From the NCBI GenBank assembly GCA_035765195.1, contig DASTYC010000043.1, positions 61,363 through 125,362 of the forward strand: a DNA stretch of 64,000 bases, read 5' to 3'. This DNA comes from CALAED01 sp035765195. GTDB lineage: Bacteria > Actinomycetota > Actinomycetes > Streptosporangiales > Streptosporangiaceae. Of this stretch, positions 7,692 through 16,360 are shown piece by piece. How positions within the stretch are numbered: position 1 is the first letter of the stretch; every line of letters starts with the position of its first letter. The notes beneath the pieces were generated by a model, which was given only the letters and a program-made list of their open reading frames with translations, did no database searches and was not told the origin of the DNA. A program made the translations under genes and the position numbers.

Positions 7692-10217
7692 TCAGTCGAG
7701 CGGAAGCTGATCGGCCGCCGCGCCGCCGTCGGCAGCGCTGCCGGCATCGGCGGGTGGTTCGGTGGAGCCGATGGGGCCGCCGATGGCGGCGACGGCGGAG
7801 CGCAGGCGCTCGCCAGAGCCGTCACGCCGGCCGAGGTCTTCGGGCAGCGGCACGGGCTTGCCGGTGGTGCCGGCGGCGCGGGCCGGCGCCGGCCCGGCCC
7901 ATCCGAGCAGCAGCAGGTCTTCGCCCTTGAGGAAGCGGTGCGCCCGCACGCCGCCGGTGGCGCGGCCCTTCGTGGGGAAATCGGCGTAGTTGGCAACCTT
8001 GGCGGCGCCGAGTTGCGTGCCCGGCAGCGCGTGCGACGAGCCGGCGATCGTCACGACGAGCGAGTAGTAGGCGGGGTCGACCGCACCGAACCAGATCACC
8101 CGGGCCCCGGAGGACAGCCTGATGCCGGCCATGCCCCCGGCGGGGCGGCCCTGCGGGCGTACGCCGCCGGCCCGGAAGCGCAGCAACTGCGCGTCACTCG
8201 TGATGAACACGAGGTCTTGCTCGGTGGATTCGAGCTGCACGGCGCCCACCACCCGGTCGCCGTCGTCGAGCCCGATCACCTCGAACTCGTCGCGGTTGGC
8301 CGGGAAGTCAGGTTTGACCCGTTTGACCACGCCTTGTTCGGTGCCGAGCGCCAGACCCGGACCGGCGACGTCGAACGCGCCGAGCCCCACGATCGACTCG
8401 CCGGAGTCGAGGACGACGAACTCGCTCACCGGGGCGCCGCCCGCCAGCGACGGCGGCGTCGCCGCCGGCGGCAGCGCGGGCAGATCGAGGACGTCGACCC
8501 GGATCATCCGCCCGGCCGATGTCACCGCGCCGACCTGACCGCGCGCGGTGGCCCACACCGCGGACACCAGGACGTCGTGCGGCGCGCGCGGGCCCTCGGC
8601 CGGGAGCGGCTCCGCGCCGCTGGTGCGCGCCAGCAACCCGGTGGAGGACAGCAGCACTAGGCACGGCTCGTCGGCGACCTCCAGCGGCACCGCCGCCGTC
8701 TTGGTCTGCCCGGACGACTCCAGCAGGACCGTGCGGCGCGGCGTGGCGAACTCGGCCGCGACCTCGCCCAGCTCGTCGGAGACCACTTGGCGCAGCCGCT
8801 CCTCGGACTCGAGGATCTCGGTCAGCTCGGCGATCTCGCGGACCAGCGTGTCCTTTTCCTTGTCCAGCTCCAGCCGGTCGTAGCGGGTCAGCCGGCGCAG
8901 CGGAGTGTCGAGGATGTACTGCGCCTGCACTTCGGACAGCTCGAAGATCTCCATCAGCCGCTGCTTGGCCTGCGCGGAGTCGTCGCTGCTCCGGATGACC
9001 TGGATGACCTCGTCGATGTTGAGCAGCGCGATCAGCAGGCCCTCGACCAGGTGCAGCCGATCTTCGCGTTTCCTGCGCCGGTGGGCGCTGCGCCGCCGGA
9101 CGACGTCGATGCGGTGGTCGACGTACACCCGCAGCATGTCGCGGAGGCCGAGCGTGCGCGGCTGCCCGTCGACCAGCGCCACGTTGTTGATGCCGAACGA
9201 CTCTTCGAGCGGCGTCAGCCGGTAGAGCTCCTCCAGCACCGCCTCCGGGTGGAAGCCGCTTTTGATCTCGATGACGAGCCGCAGGCCGACGTTGCGGTCG
9301 GTGAGGTCCTTCAGGTCGGCGATGCCGGCGATCTTCTTGGCGTTGACGAGATCCTTGATCTTGGCCTTGACGCGCTCGGGGCCCACCGAGTACGGAAGCT
9401 CGGTGACCACGATGCCCTTGCGGCGCGGCGTGATGTTCTCTACGTGCGCGGTGGCCCGGGTGCGGAACGTGCCGCGGCCCGTTTCGTAGGCCTCGCGGAT
9501 GCCTTCCAGGCCCACGATCCTGCCGCCGGTGGGCAGGTCGGGGCCGGGGACGAAGCGCATGAGGTCGTCGAGCGTGGCGTCCGGGTCGCCGATGAGATGC
9601 CGCGCCGCCGCGATGACCTCGCCGAGGTTGTGCGGCGCCATGTTGGTGGCCATGCCGACCGCGATGCCGGACGCCCCGTTGACCAGCAGGTTGGGGAACG
9701 CCGACGGCAGCACGTCGGGCTCGTTCTCCTGGCCGTCGTAGTTGGGCCGGAAGTCGACCGTGTCCTCGTCGATGCTGGCGACCATGAGCATCGCCGCGCG
9801 GGACATCCGCGCCTCGGTGTACCGCATCGCGGCGGGGGCGTCGTCGCCGCCCAGCGAGCCGAAGTTGCCGTGGCCGTCGACGAGCGGCATCCGCATCGAC
9901 CACCACTGCGCCATGCGCACCAGCGCGTCGTAGATGGCGCTGTCGCCGTGCGGGTGCAGCTTGCCCATGACCTCGCCGACGACGCGGGCGCACTTGACGT
10001 GCCCGCGGTCTGGTCGCAGGCCCATCTCGTTCATCGAGTACAAGATGCGCCGCTGCACGGGCTTGAGCCCGTCGCGCGCGTCGGGGAGCGCCCGCTGGTA
10101 GATCACCGAGTAGGCGTATTCGAGGTAACTGCCCCGCATCTCCTCGGAGACGCTGACGTCGACGATGTTCTCTTCGAAGTCGGGCGGGGGAGGGGTCTGC
10201 GAGCCACGTCGTGCCAT
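7692..10217 (-). CDS. parC: DNA topoisomerase IV / gyrase-like subunit A
   Basis: 841 residues from an ATG reading MARRGSQTPPPPDFEE, the usual start of actinobacterial ParC; an ATG three codons upstream is possible. The breakage-reunion domain has the active-site Tyr133 in AAMRYTEARMS and the region HPHGDSAIYD with Ser93 and Asp97, the residues that give quinolone susceptibility. A coiled coil follows (about residues 385-450), then a divergent, Ala/Pro-rich C-terminal beta domain without an obvious GyrA-box. With subunit B at 16361-18457 it should form the chromosome-decatenating enzyme. The pair is split by about 6 kb as in Streptomyces. True GyrA is a separate paralogue not in this window. 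Confidence 0.92.
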   Translation of the reverse strand: MARRGSQTPPPPDFEENIVDVSVSEEMRGSYLEYAYSVIYQRALPDARDGLKPVQRRILYSMNEMGLRPDRGHVKCARVVGEVMGKLHPHGDSAIYDALVRMAQWWSMRMPLVDGHGNFGSLGGDDAPAAMRYTEARMSRAAMLMVASIDEDTVDFRPNYDGQENEPDVLPSAFPNLLVNGASGIAVGMATNMAPHNLGEVIAAARHLIGDPDATLDDLMRFVPGPDLPTGGRIVGLEGIREAYETGRGTFRTRATAHVENITPRRKGIVVTELPYSVGPERVKAKIKDLVNAKKIAGIADLKDLTDRNVGLRLVIEIKSGFHPEAVLEELYRLTPLEESFGINNVALVDGQPRTLGLRDMLRVYVDHRIDVVRRRSAHRRRKREDRLHLVEGLLIALLNIDEVIQVIRSSDDSAQAKQRLMEIFELSEVQAQYILDTPLRRLTRYDRLELDKEKDTLVREIAELTEILESEERLRQVVSDELGEVAAEFATPRRTVLLESSGQTKTAAVPLEVADEPCLVLLSSTGLLARTSGAEPLPAEGPRAPHDVLVSAVWATARGQVGAVTSAGRMIRVDVLDLPALPPAATPPSLAGGAPVSEFVVLDSGESIVGLGAFDVAGPGLALGTEQGVVKRVKPDFPANRDEFEVIGLDDGDRVVGAVQLESTEQDLVFITSDAQLLRFRAGGVRPQGRPAGGMAGIRLSSGARVIWFGAVDPAYYSLVVTIAGSSHALPGTQLGAAKVANYADFPTKGRATGGVRAHRFLKGEDLLLLGWAGPAPARAAGTTGKPVPLPEDLGRRDGSGERLRSAVAAIGGPIGSTEPPADAGSAADGGAAADQLPLD

Positions 10218-10344
10218 GCCTGCCATTGTGTCGCGCCGCGCGGACAACTCGTGCCGTCCGCCCCCGGCGCGCCGCTCGCCGTCACATGACATTTGGGGAT
10301 CCGCGGGGTACGTTGCCACCTCTCCGCGACATTCGGAGGAGCGG

Positions 10345-11187
10345 ATGCCGGTCATCGACGCCCATCAGCACTTCTGGAACCTGGAGAAGGTCTCCTATCC
10401 GTGGCTGACGCCCGACCTCGCGCCGATCCGCCGGACCTTCGAACCGCCCGATCTCGAGCCGCTGCTGCTTGCCGCCGGCGTCGACCAGACCGTCCTGGTG
10501 CAGGCGGCCGACTCCTATGACGACACCGACGCGATGCTCGAACGGGCCGCCGCCCGTCCCTGGATCGCCGCCGTCGTCGGCTGGGTGCCGCTGGACCGGC
10601 CGGACGAGGCGGCCGCGGCCGTTGAACGCTATCGCGCGCATCAGGCGTTCGCGGGAGTCCGCCACCTCATCCACGACGACCCGGACCCCGACTGGGTGGT
10701 GCGCGACTCCGTCGTCGAGGGCCTCGGCGTCCTCGCGGCCGCCGGTCTCGCCTTCGACCTTGTCGGGGTGCTGCCGCGCCACCTGGAGCACGTGCTCACG
10801 CTGACCGAGCGGGTGCCCGGGCTGCGCATCGTCATCGACCATCTGAACAAACCACCGATCAAGGAGCGGGGCTGGGAGCCGTGGGCGACGCTGCTCGCTC
10901 GCGCGGCCGAGTCCCCCGCCGTCTACGCGAAGATCTCCGGGCTCAACACGGCCGCGGACCCGCTGCGCTGGACGGCCGCCGACCTGCGCCCGTACGTGGA
11001 GCACGCGCTCGAGGTGTTCGGGCCGCGGCGGCTGATGTTCGGCAGCGACTGGCCGGTCGCCAACCTGGCCGGCGACTACGCGAAGGTGTGGCGGGAGACC
11101 AACGCCGTGCTCGCCGGCCTCCCCGACGCGGATCGGGCGGCCGTCTTCGGCGAGACCGCCCGCGACTTCTACCGCATCGCCGCCTGA
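10345..11187 (+). CDS. Amidohydrolase family protein, L-fuconolactonase-like (COG3618)
   Basis: 280 residues. It starts MPVIDAHQHFWNL, the metal-binding HxH at the N-terminus of amidohydrolase-2 enzymes, and continues with VRHLIHDDPDPDW, IVIDHLNKPPI and the C-terminal MFGSDWPV with the catalytic Asp. This pattern is that of sugar lactonases such as L-fuconolactonase, or of 2-pyrone-4,6-dicarboxylate lactonases; substrate is uncertain. GGAGGAG lies six bases before the ATG. It is divergent from parC over 127 bp and 70 bp ahead of the RecQ gene on the same strand. Confidence 0.87.
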   Translation: MPVIDAHQHFWNLEKVSYPWLTPDLAPIRRTFEPPDLEPLLLAAGVDQTVLVQAADSYDDTDAMLERAAARPWIAAVVGWVPLDRPDEAAAAVERYRAHQAFAGVRHLIHDDPDPDWVVRDSVVEGLGVLAAAGLAFDLVGVLPRHLEHVLTLTERVPGLRIVIDHLNKPPIKERGWEPWATLLARAAESPAVYAKISGLNTAADPLRWTAADLRPYVEHALEVFGPRRLMFGSDWPVANLAGDYAKVWRETNAVLAGLPDADRAAVFGETARDFYRIAA

Positions 11188-11257
11188 TCCCCGCCGGCGT
11201 TGTCCACGGCGGCCGGTTCGGGTTCCGAGTGGTGGCGCCGACTGATAACAAGGGCGC

Positions 11258-13429
11258 ATGAGCCACCCTCCGAGCCGGCACGACCTGACCCGGCCGCACG
11301 ATCTCGACGATCCCGGCGATCCCGGCGACGGCGCCGGCTCCGGCTCCGGCTCCGGCGACCTGTTCGACGCGGCGCAGCGATGCCTGCGCGCGCTGGCGGG
11401 CGAGCGGGCGCGGCTGCGCGATGATCAGTGGACGGCGATCCGCGCGCTCGTCGTCGAGCGGCGCCGGGCGCTGGTCGTGCAGCGCACCGGGTGGGGCAAG
11501 TCGGCGGTCTATTTCGTCGCGACAGCGCTGCTGCGGTCGCGCGGCGCGGGCCCGACGGTCATCGTGTCGCCGCTGCTGGCGCTCATGCGCAACCAGATCG
11601 AGGCGGCCGGGCGGGCCGGCATCCACGCCCGCACGATCAACTCCGCCAACACCGAAGAGTGGGAGCGGATCTACGCCGAGGTCGAGAGCGGCGCCGTCGA
11701 CGTGCTCCTCGTCAGCCCGGAACGGCTCAACAACCCCGACTTTCGCGATCTGGTGCTGCCGAAGCTCGCCGCCGGCGCGGGCCTCGTCGTCGTCGACGAG
11801 GCACACTGCATCTCCGACTGGGGGCACGACTTCCGGCCCGACTACCGGCGGCTGCGCACGCTGTTCGCCGAGCTGCCGGCCGGCGTGCCGGTGCTCGCCA
11901 CGACGGCGACGGCCAACGCCCGCGTCACCCGCGACGTCGCCGACCAGCTCGGCGAGGGCACGCTGGTGCTGCGCGGGCCGCTCGACCGTGAGTCGCTGCG
12001 GCTGGCGGTCGTCCGGTTGCGCACCGCCGAGCAGCGGCTCGGCTGGCTGGCCGACCACCTCGAAGACCTGCCGGGGTCCGGCATCATCTACACGCTGACC
12101 GTCGCGGCGGCGCACGAGGTGGCGGGGCTGCTGCGCGACCGCGGCTACGCGGTGGCGGCGTACTCGGGGCAGACCGACCCGGCGGAGCGGCTGCAGGCCG
12201 AGCAAGACCTGCTCGACAACAAGTTGAAGGCGCTCGTCGCCACCAGCGCGCTCGGCATGGGGTTCGACAAACCCGACCTCGGCTTCATCGTGCACGTGGG
12301 CGCGCCGCAGTCGCCGGTGGCCTACTACCAGCAGATCGGCCGGGCCGGGCGCGGCGTGGACCGGGCCGAGGTGATCCTGCTGCCCGGCCTGGAAGACCGC
12401 GACATCTGGGCCTATTTCGCCAGCCTGGCCTTCCCGCCCGAGCCGGTCGTGCGGGCCACGCTGGCGGCGCTGGGTGATGCGCCGATGTCGACCGGCGCGC
12501 TGGAGAGCCAGGTCGACCTCAGCCGGAGCCGGCTGGAGATGATGCTCAAGGTCCTCGACGTCGACGGTGCCGTACGCCGGGTGAAGGGCGGCTGGGTGGC
12601 CACCGGTCAAGGCTGGGCCTACGACCGGGAGCGCTACGAGCGGGTCGCCGCCGAGCGGGCGCGTGAGCGGGAGGCGATGCTCGACTACATCGCCGCCGAG
12701 TCCTGCCGCATGGAGTTTCTGCGCCGCCGGCTCGACGACCCCGCGGCGCGGCCGTGCGAACGGTGCGACAACTGCACCGGGCGGCACTGGCCCGCCGAGG
12801 TCTCCGCGGCCGGGGCCGCCGAGGCGCGCGATCGGCTGCGCAGGCCCGGCGTCGAGGTGACCCCCCGCAAGATGTGGCCGGCCGGGCTCAAGGAGCTGGG
12901 CGTCTCCGGCCGGATCGCCGCCGGCGTCATGGCCGAGCCCGGGCGCGCGCTCGGCCGCCTCACCGACATCGGCTGGGGCAACCGGCTGCGCCGGTTGTTC
13001 GCCGCGGACTCCCCCGACGCGCCCGTGCCCGACGACATCGTCGACGCCGTCGTCAAGGTGCTCGCCGCCTGGGACTGGGCCGCCCGACCCACCGGCGTGG
13101 TCACCATCGGCTCCCGGACGCGGCCCCAGCTGGTCGGCGACCTGGGCCGCCGCATCGCCCAGCTCGGCCGCCTGCCCTACCTCGGTGAGATCGTCCCGGT
13201 CGGCCCGCCGCTGCCGCGTCAGCACAACAGCGCCCAGCGGCTGCGCTCCCTGTGGACCGCCCTCGCGGTGCCCGACGACCTGCGCGCCGAGGTCCCGCGA
13301 TCGCCCGGCCCGATCCTGCTGATCGACGACCGCGTCGAGACCGGCTGGACGATGACCGTGGCCGCCAAGCTCCTCCGCGAGGCGGGCGCCCCCGCCGTCC
13401 TCCCCCTCACCTTGGCCACCCAGTCCTAG
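11258..13429 (+). CDS. RecQ family ATP-dependent DNA helicase with C-terminal phosphoribosyltransferase-like domain
   Basis: 723 residues. The helicase core has Walker A RTGWGKS (residues 76-82), the DEAH box in VVDEAHCISDWGHDFRPDYR, ATTATA (motif III) and a C-terminal motif with QQIGRAGRG (motif VI). A zinc-type cluster follows (CRMEFL...PCERCDNC). The last ~150 residues do not belong to RecQ. They end in ILLIDDRVETGWTMTVAAK, which resembles the PRPP-binding loop of type I phosphoribosyltransferases. This helicase-PRTase fusion recurs in actinobacteria; the tail's function is unknown. The start region carries a Gly/Ser-rich linker encoded by GGCTCC repeats. Confidence 0.9.
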   Translation: MSHPPSRHDLTRPHDLDDPGDPGDGAGSGSGSGDLFDAAQRCLRALAGERARLRDDQWTAIRALVVERRRALVVQRTGWGKSAVYFVATALLRSRGAGPTVIVSPLLALMRNQIEAAGRAGIHARTINSANTEEWERIYAEVESGAVDVLLVSPERLNNPDFRDLVLPKLAAGAGLVVVDEAHCISDWGHDFRPDYRRLRTLFAELPAGVPVLATTATANARVTRDVADQLGEGTLVLRGPLDRESLRLAVVRLRTAEQRLGWLADHLEDLPGSGIIYTLTVAAAHEVAGLLRDRGYAVAAYSGQTDPAERLQAEQDLLDNKLKALVATSALGMGFDKPDLGFIVHVGAPQSPVAYYQQIGRAGRGVDRAEVILLPGLEDRDIWAYFASLAFPPEPVVRATLAALGDAPMSTGALESQVDLSRSRLEMMLKVLDVDGAVRRVKGGWVATGQGWAYDRERYERVAAERAREREAMLDYIAAESCRMEFLRRRLDDPAARPCERCDNCTGRHWPAEVSAAGAAEARDRLRRPGVEVTPRKMWPAGLKELGVSGRIAAGVMAEPGRALGRLTDIGWGNRLRRLFAADSPDAPVPDDIVDAVVKVLAAWDWAARPTGVVTIGSRTRPQLVGDLGRRIAQLGRLPYLGEIVPVGPPLPRQHNSAQRLRSLWTALAVPDDLRAEVPRSPGPILLIDDRVETGWTMTVAAKLLREAGAPAVLPLTLATQS

Positions 13430-13455
13430 GCGTTTGTCCCGAGCGGTTACGAACC

Positions 13456-13484
13456 CGCCCGCCGGGTGATGCCGTCAGCGGGCG
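13456..13484. terminator. Possible bidirectional hairpin between recQ and the HAAS gene
   Basis: CGCCCGC (13456-13462) and GCGGGCG (13478-13484) can pair around a 15-base loop between two convergent genes. It has no T-run and overlaps the last codons of the leftward gene, so support is modest. Confidence 0.3.
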
Positions 13485-14071
13485 AGTGCCGTCGGGAGCG
13501 CTCGGAGGGTCAGCGCGATGCGAGCCAGGCTGGCGGCGATGGCGGCCGCCATGGGCCAGGCGAGCGCCGGTGCGATGAGCACGGCCGCGGCGAGCATGGC
13601 GGCGTCGAGGACGAGCAGGCCGAGCGCGCCCGCGGCGGCAAGACGGGTGCGGCCCAGGCTGTAACGGCTGGTGGCCGCGGCGACGAGCACGGCCACGACG
13701 GCCAGCAGCGTCACGGCGAAGGCGGCTTTGGCGGCGGCGGTGACCGGCCAGTCCCAGGCGTGTGCGGCGATGAGGGCCGATCCCCAGCAGACGGCCATGA
13801 CGGGCCCGGTGGCCAACAGGGTCCGCGCCAGCCGGCGGCCGGGCGAGTGGGCGACGAACGCGGCGATCGTCTGGCCGGGGGTGCCGAAGTCGGCGATGGC
13901 GGCGTCGGCGGCCGCGGCCGGGGACAGGCCAAGCTCGCGGTAGTGCCGCCAGGTGTCGGCGAGCCCGTCGCCGAGCTCCTCGACGACGTCAGCGGGCAGG
14001 GGCCCGCTCAGTTCGGCCAGGTAGCGGGCCAGCGGGGCGGGGTGGCCGCCGCTCAGCCGGTGGCCGGCCAT
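13475..14071 (-). CDS. HAAS signalling-domain membrane protein
   Basis: 198 residues. The N-terminal ~75 residues (YLAELSGPLPADVVEELGDGLADTWRHY, then AAADAAIADFGTPGQTI) match the HAAS/DUF1700-like helical domain that accompanies PadR regulators. Four hydrophobic segments follow (about residues 85-107, 115-140, 148-170, 172-190), so it is an integral membrane protein. Its ATG lies inside the end of the padR gene (19-bp overlap), implying coupled translation. The usual proposal for the family is a membrane partner of PadR-type regulation of the neighbouring transporter; this is inference from context. Confidence 0.82.
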   Translation of the reverse strand: MAGHRLSGGHPAPLARYLAELSGPLPADVVEELGDGLADTWRHYRELGLSPAAAADAAIADFGTPGQTIAAFVAHSPGRRLARTLLATGPVMAVCWGSALIAAHAWDWPVTAAAKAAFAVTLLAVVAVLVAAATSRYSLGRTRLAAAGALGLLVLDAAMLAAAVLIAPALAWPMAAAIAASLARIALTLRALPTALAR

Positions 14072-14427
14072 GGCTTGCCCTCCAACAGGGTGCTGATGGT
14101 GGCGGCGAACTCGCGCCAGTGGCCGCGGTCGGTCCGCAGCCGCAGGTGACCGGCGGGGGTGAGCTGGTAGGTGCGGCGGCGGCGGCCGTCGACGCGCGAC
14201 CACGTCCCGGTGATGAGCCCCTCGCGTTCCAGCCGGTACAGCGCCGGGTAGACGGTGCCGGTGGGCAGGTCGAACCGGCCGTCGCTGCCCTCGCGGAGTG
14301 CTTCCTTGACCGCGTAGCCGTGCCGCGGACCGTCCTCGAGCACGGCCAGCAACAGCACGTCGAGATGGCCCTTGAGGGCCTGGGCGTCGGCGTTGGAGGG
14401 CCGGCTTCCGGATTCTCCGCCGTTCAT
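14053..14427 (-). CDS. PadR family transcriptional regulator
   Basis: 124 residues of a winged-helix PadR protein: ALKGHLDVLLLAVLEDGPRHGYAVKEAL, then LPTGTVYPALYRLEREGLI (recognition helix and wing) and a DGRRRRTYQLTPAG wing strand. The C-terminal dimerisation helix is short, as in PadR subfamily 2. The ATG at 14427 lies directly inside a palindromic sequence and has no good ribosome site, so the message may be leaderless. It is divergent from the DrrA-like ABC gene over 61 bp, so it very likely represses both itself and the transporter. Confidence 0.9.
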   Translation of the reverse strand: MNGGESGSRPSNADAQALKGHLDVLLLAVLEDGPRHGYAVKEALREGSDGRFDLPTGTVYPALYRLEREGLITGTWSRVDGRRRRTYQLTPAGHLRLRTDRGHWREFAATISTLLEGKPWPATG

Positions 14428-14473
14428 AGGTAGCTATGCTACTCTCATCCGCAATAGGTAGTTAAGCAACTTA
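14426..14473. promoter_or_regulatory. Two PadR operator candidates in the padR-ABC intergenic region
   Basis: ATAGGTAGCTATGCTACT (14426-14443) and ATAGGTAGTTAAGCAACT (14454-14471) are near copies 28 bp apart. The first contains the perfect inverted repeat GTAGC-TAT-GCTAC, the second AGTT-AAGC-AACT. The first overlaps the padR start codon, fitting autorepression. They are the only AT-rich spots in the vicinity. Confidence 0.68.
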
Positions 14474-14488
14474 TCGTCGGGAGGAGCC

Positions 14489-15490
14489 GTGGCGGCACAA
14501 CCCGCCATCGAGGCCGAGGGCCTGGTCAAACGGTTCGGCGAGGTGACCGCCCTCGGCGGCGTCGCCGTGCGGGCTCCGGTCGGGAGCGTGCTCGCCGTGC
14601 TCGGCCCGAACGGGGCCGGCAAGACCACCTTGGTGCGGATCTTGGCCACGCTGCTCGCGCCCGACGAGGGGCGCGCCGCGGTGCTGGGCCTCGACGTGGC
14701 ACGACAGGCGCGCGCGGTGCGTCGGCTGGTAGGGCTGTCCGGCCAGTACGCCGCGGTCGACGGCTACCTGACCGGCCGGGAGAACCTGCACATGCTCGGC
14801 CGGTTGTCGGGGCTGGGCCGGGCCGCCGCCCGGCGGCGGGCCGCGGGGTTGCTGGAGCTGTTCGAACTCGGGGGCGGCGCCGACCGCACCGTCCGCACGT
14901 ACTCGGGCGGGATGCGCCGGCGCCTGGACGTCGCCGCCGCCTTGGTGGCCGCACCGCGCGTGGTGTTCCTCGACGAGCCCACCACGGGGCTCGACCCGCG
15001 GGGACGCCTCGGGCTATGGGCGCTGCTTGAGGAGCTGACGGCCGCGGGCACCACCATCCTGCTCACCACGCAGTACCTGGAGGAGGCCGACCGGCTGGCC
15101 GACATGATCGTCGTCCTCGACCATGGACGAGTCATCGCCACCGGCACCGTCCAGGAGCTGAAGACGCGGGTGGGCGGCGACCGGCTCGAGCTCCAGGCTC
15201 CGCCCGGCACCGATCCCCGCCCGCTCGCGGCGGCGATGACCGGGCTCGGCACCGCCGCGCCCGCGATCGACGCGGACATCGGCCGCGTCATCGTCCCGGT
15301 CAGCGACGGACCCGCCGTCCTGCCCGCCGTCGCCGCCCGCCTCGCCGACGCGGACCTGACCGTCTCCGACCTCGCGCTGCGCCGTCCCACCCTCGACGAC
15401 GTCTTTCTCACCCTCACCGGCCGGCCCCCCACGCCGGACCACACGCCGGACCACACGCCGGCCGCCACCGATGCGGGGAGGCCCCGATGA
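14489..15490 (+). CDS. ABC transporter ATP-binding protein, DrrA-like
   Basis: 333 residues. Walker A is GPNGAGKTT, the signature is YSGGMRRRLD and Walker B is VVFLDEPTTGLDP, with a switch His replaced by Gln (TTQYLEEAD), a feature of daunorubicin-resistance DrrA-type ATPases. The C-terminal extension beyond residue 220 ends in the DVFLTLTG motif of the DrrA family. The start is GTG at 14489 behind GGGAGGAG. It overlaps the next gene by ATGA. It should energise export of a drug or lipid through the DrrB-like permease, under PadR control. Confidence 0.9.
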   Translation: MAAQPAIEAEGLVKRFGEVTALGGVAVRAPVGSVLAVLGPNGAGKTTLVRILATLLAPDEGRAAVLGLDVARQARAVRRLVGLSGQYAAVDGYLTGRENLHMLGRLSGLGRAAARRRAAGLLELFELGGGADRTVRTYSGGMRRRLDVAAALVAAPRVVFLDEPTTGLDPRGRLGLWALLEELTAAGTTILLTTQYLEEADRLADMIVVLDHGRVIATGTVQELKTRVGGDRLELQAPPGTDPRPLAAAMTGLGTAAPAIDADIGRVIVPVSDGPAVLPAVAARLADADLTVSDLALRRPTLDDVFLTLTGRPPTPDHTPDHTPAATDAGRPR

Positions 15491-16332
15491 CCACGCCGAT
15501 CGCGTCGCCGGCGAGTGTGCGGGCGGCCGTGACCGTCGCCCCGCCGCGGGTCCGGATGAGCGGCGTGGGCTGGCTGCTCGCCAATACCGCCACCGTCACC
15601 GTCCGGAACCTGCACCGCCTCGTCCGGGTGCCCACTCTGATCGCCTTCGCCACCGCGCAGCCGGTCATGTTCGTGCTGCTGTTCACCTACGCCTGGGGCG
15701 GCGCCATCGACCCGCCGGGCGTGCAGCGCTACATCGACTACGCGCTGCCCGGGATCTACGTCCTCGCGATCGCGTTCGGCGCCTCCCAAACCGGCGTCGC
15801 CATCGCCGACGACCTGACCACCGGCATGATCGACCGGTTCCGGGCGCTGCCGATGACACGCTCAGCCGTCCTCGCCGGCCGCACGGTCGCCGACGCGATC
15901 CGCAACCTGTTCGTCATCGCGCTGATGACCGGGGTCGCCCATGCCATCGGGTTCCGTTTCCACGCCGGTCCGGCGGCGGCGCTCGCCGCCTTCGGGCTGG
16001 CCATCGCCATCGGGATGACGTTCTCGTGGATCTTCGCGCTGCTCGGGCTGGTCGTGCGCGACCCCGAGTCCGCCGGCATCGGCGGGCTGCTCGCCGTCAT
16101 CCCGCTCATCTTCACCAGCTCCACCTTCGTCCCGGTGGCCACCTTCCCCGCATGGCTGGAGGCCTTCGCCCACGTCAACCCGATCACCGGCACGGTCGAC
16201 GCGCTGCGGGTGCTGTGCCTCGGCGGCCCCACCGCCGCCCCCGTCTGGCAGGCCACCGCCTGGATCGTCGGCCTGCTCGCCGTCACCGTCCCGGTCGCCG
16301 TGCTCCGCTACCGGAGCGCCGCGGGCGCCTAG
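15487..16332 (+). CDS. ABC-2 type transporter permease, DrrB-like
   Basis: 281 residues, six predicted membrane segments (first at VPTLIAFATAQPVMFVLLFTYAWGG, about residues 55-80). It contains the ABC-2 permease pattern LTTGMIDRFRALPMTRSAVLAGR and a C-terminal FVPVATFPAWLEAFAHVNPIT loop typical of the ABC2 family, with WLEAFAHVNP being diagnostic of drug-efflux DrrB relatives. Four-base overlap with the ATPase gene. It ends 28 bp from the convergent parE gene. Confidence 0.9.
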   Translation: MTTPIASPASVRAAVTVAPPRVRMSGVGWLLANTATVTVRNLHRLVRVPTLIAFATAQPVMFVLLFTYAWGGAIDPPGVQRYIDYALPGIYVLAIAFGASQTGVAIADDLTTGMIDRFRALPMTRSAVLAGRTVADAIRNLFVIALMTGVAHAIGFRFHAGPAAALAAFGLAIAIGMTFSWIFALLGLVVRDPESAGIGGLLAVIPLIFTSSTFVPVATFPAWLEAFAHVNPITGTVDALRVLCLGGPTAAPVWQATAWIVGLLAVTVPVAVLRYRSAAGA

Positions 16333-16360
16333 CGCGTCTCGCCTTAGCGCATGACTCGCC

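Noticed and set aside
8787..10289. Plus-strand frame of 500 codons opposite parC
   Set aside because: Antisense shadow of the topoisomerase gene; no domain and no ribosome site.
10943..13225. Minus-strand frame of 760 codons opposite recQ
   Set aside because: Shadow of the helicase gene, low-complexity composition.
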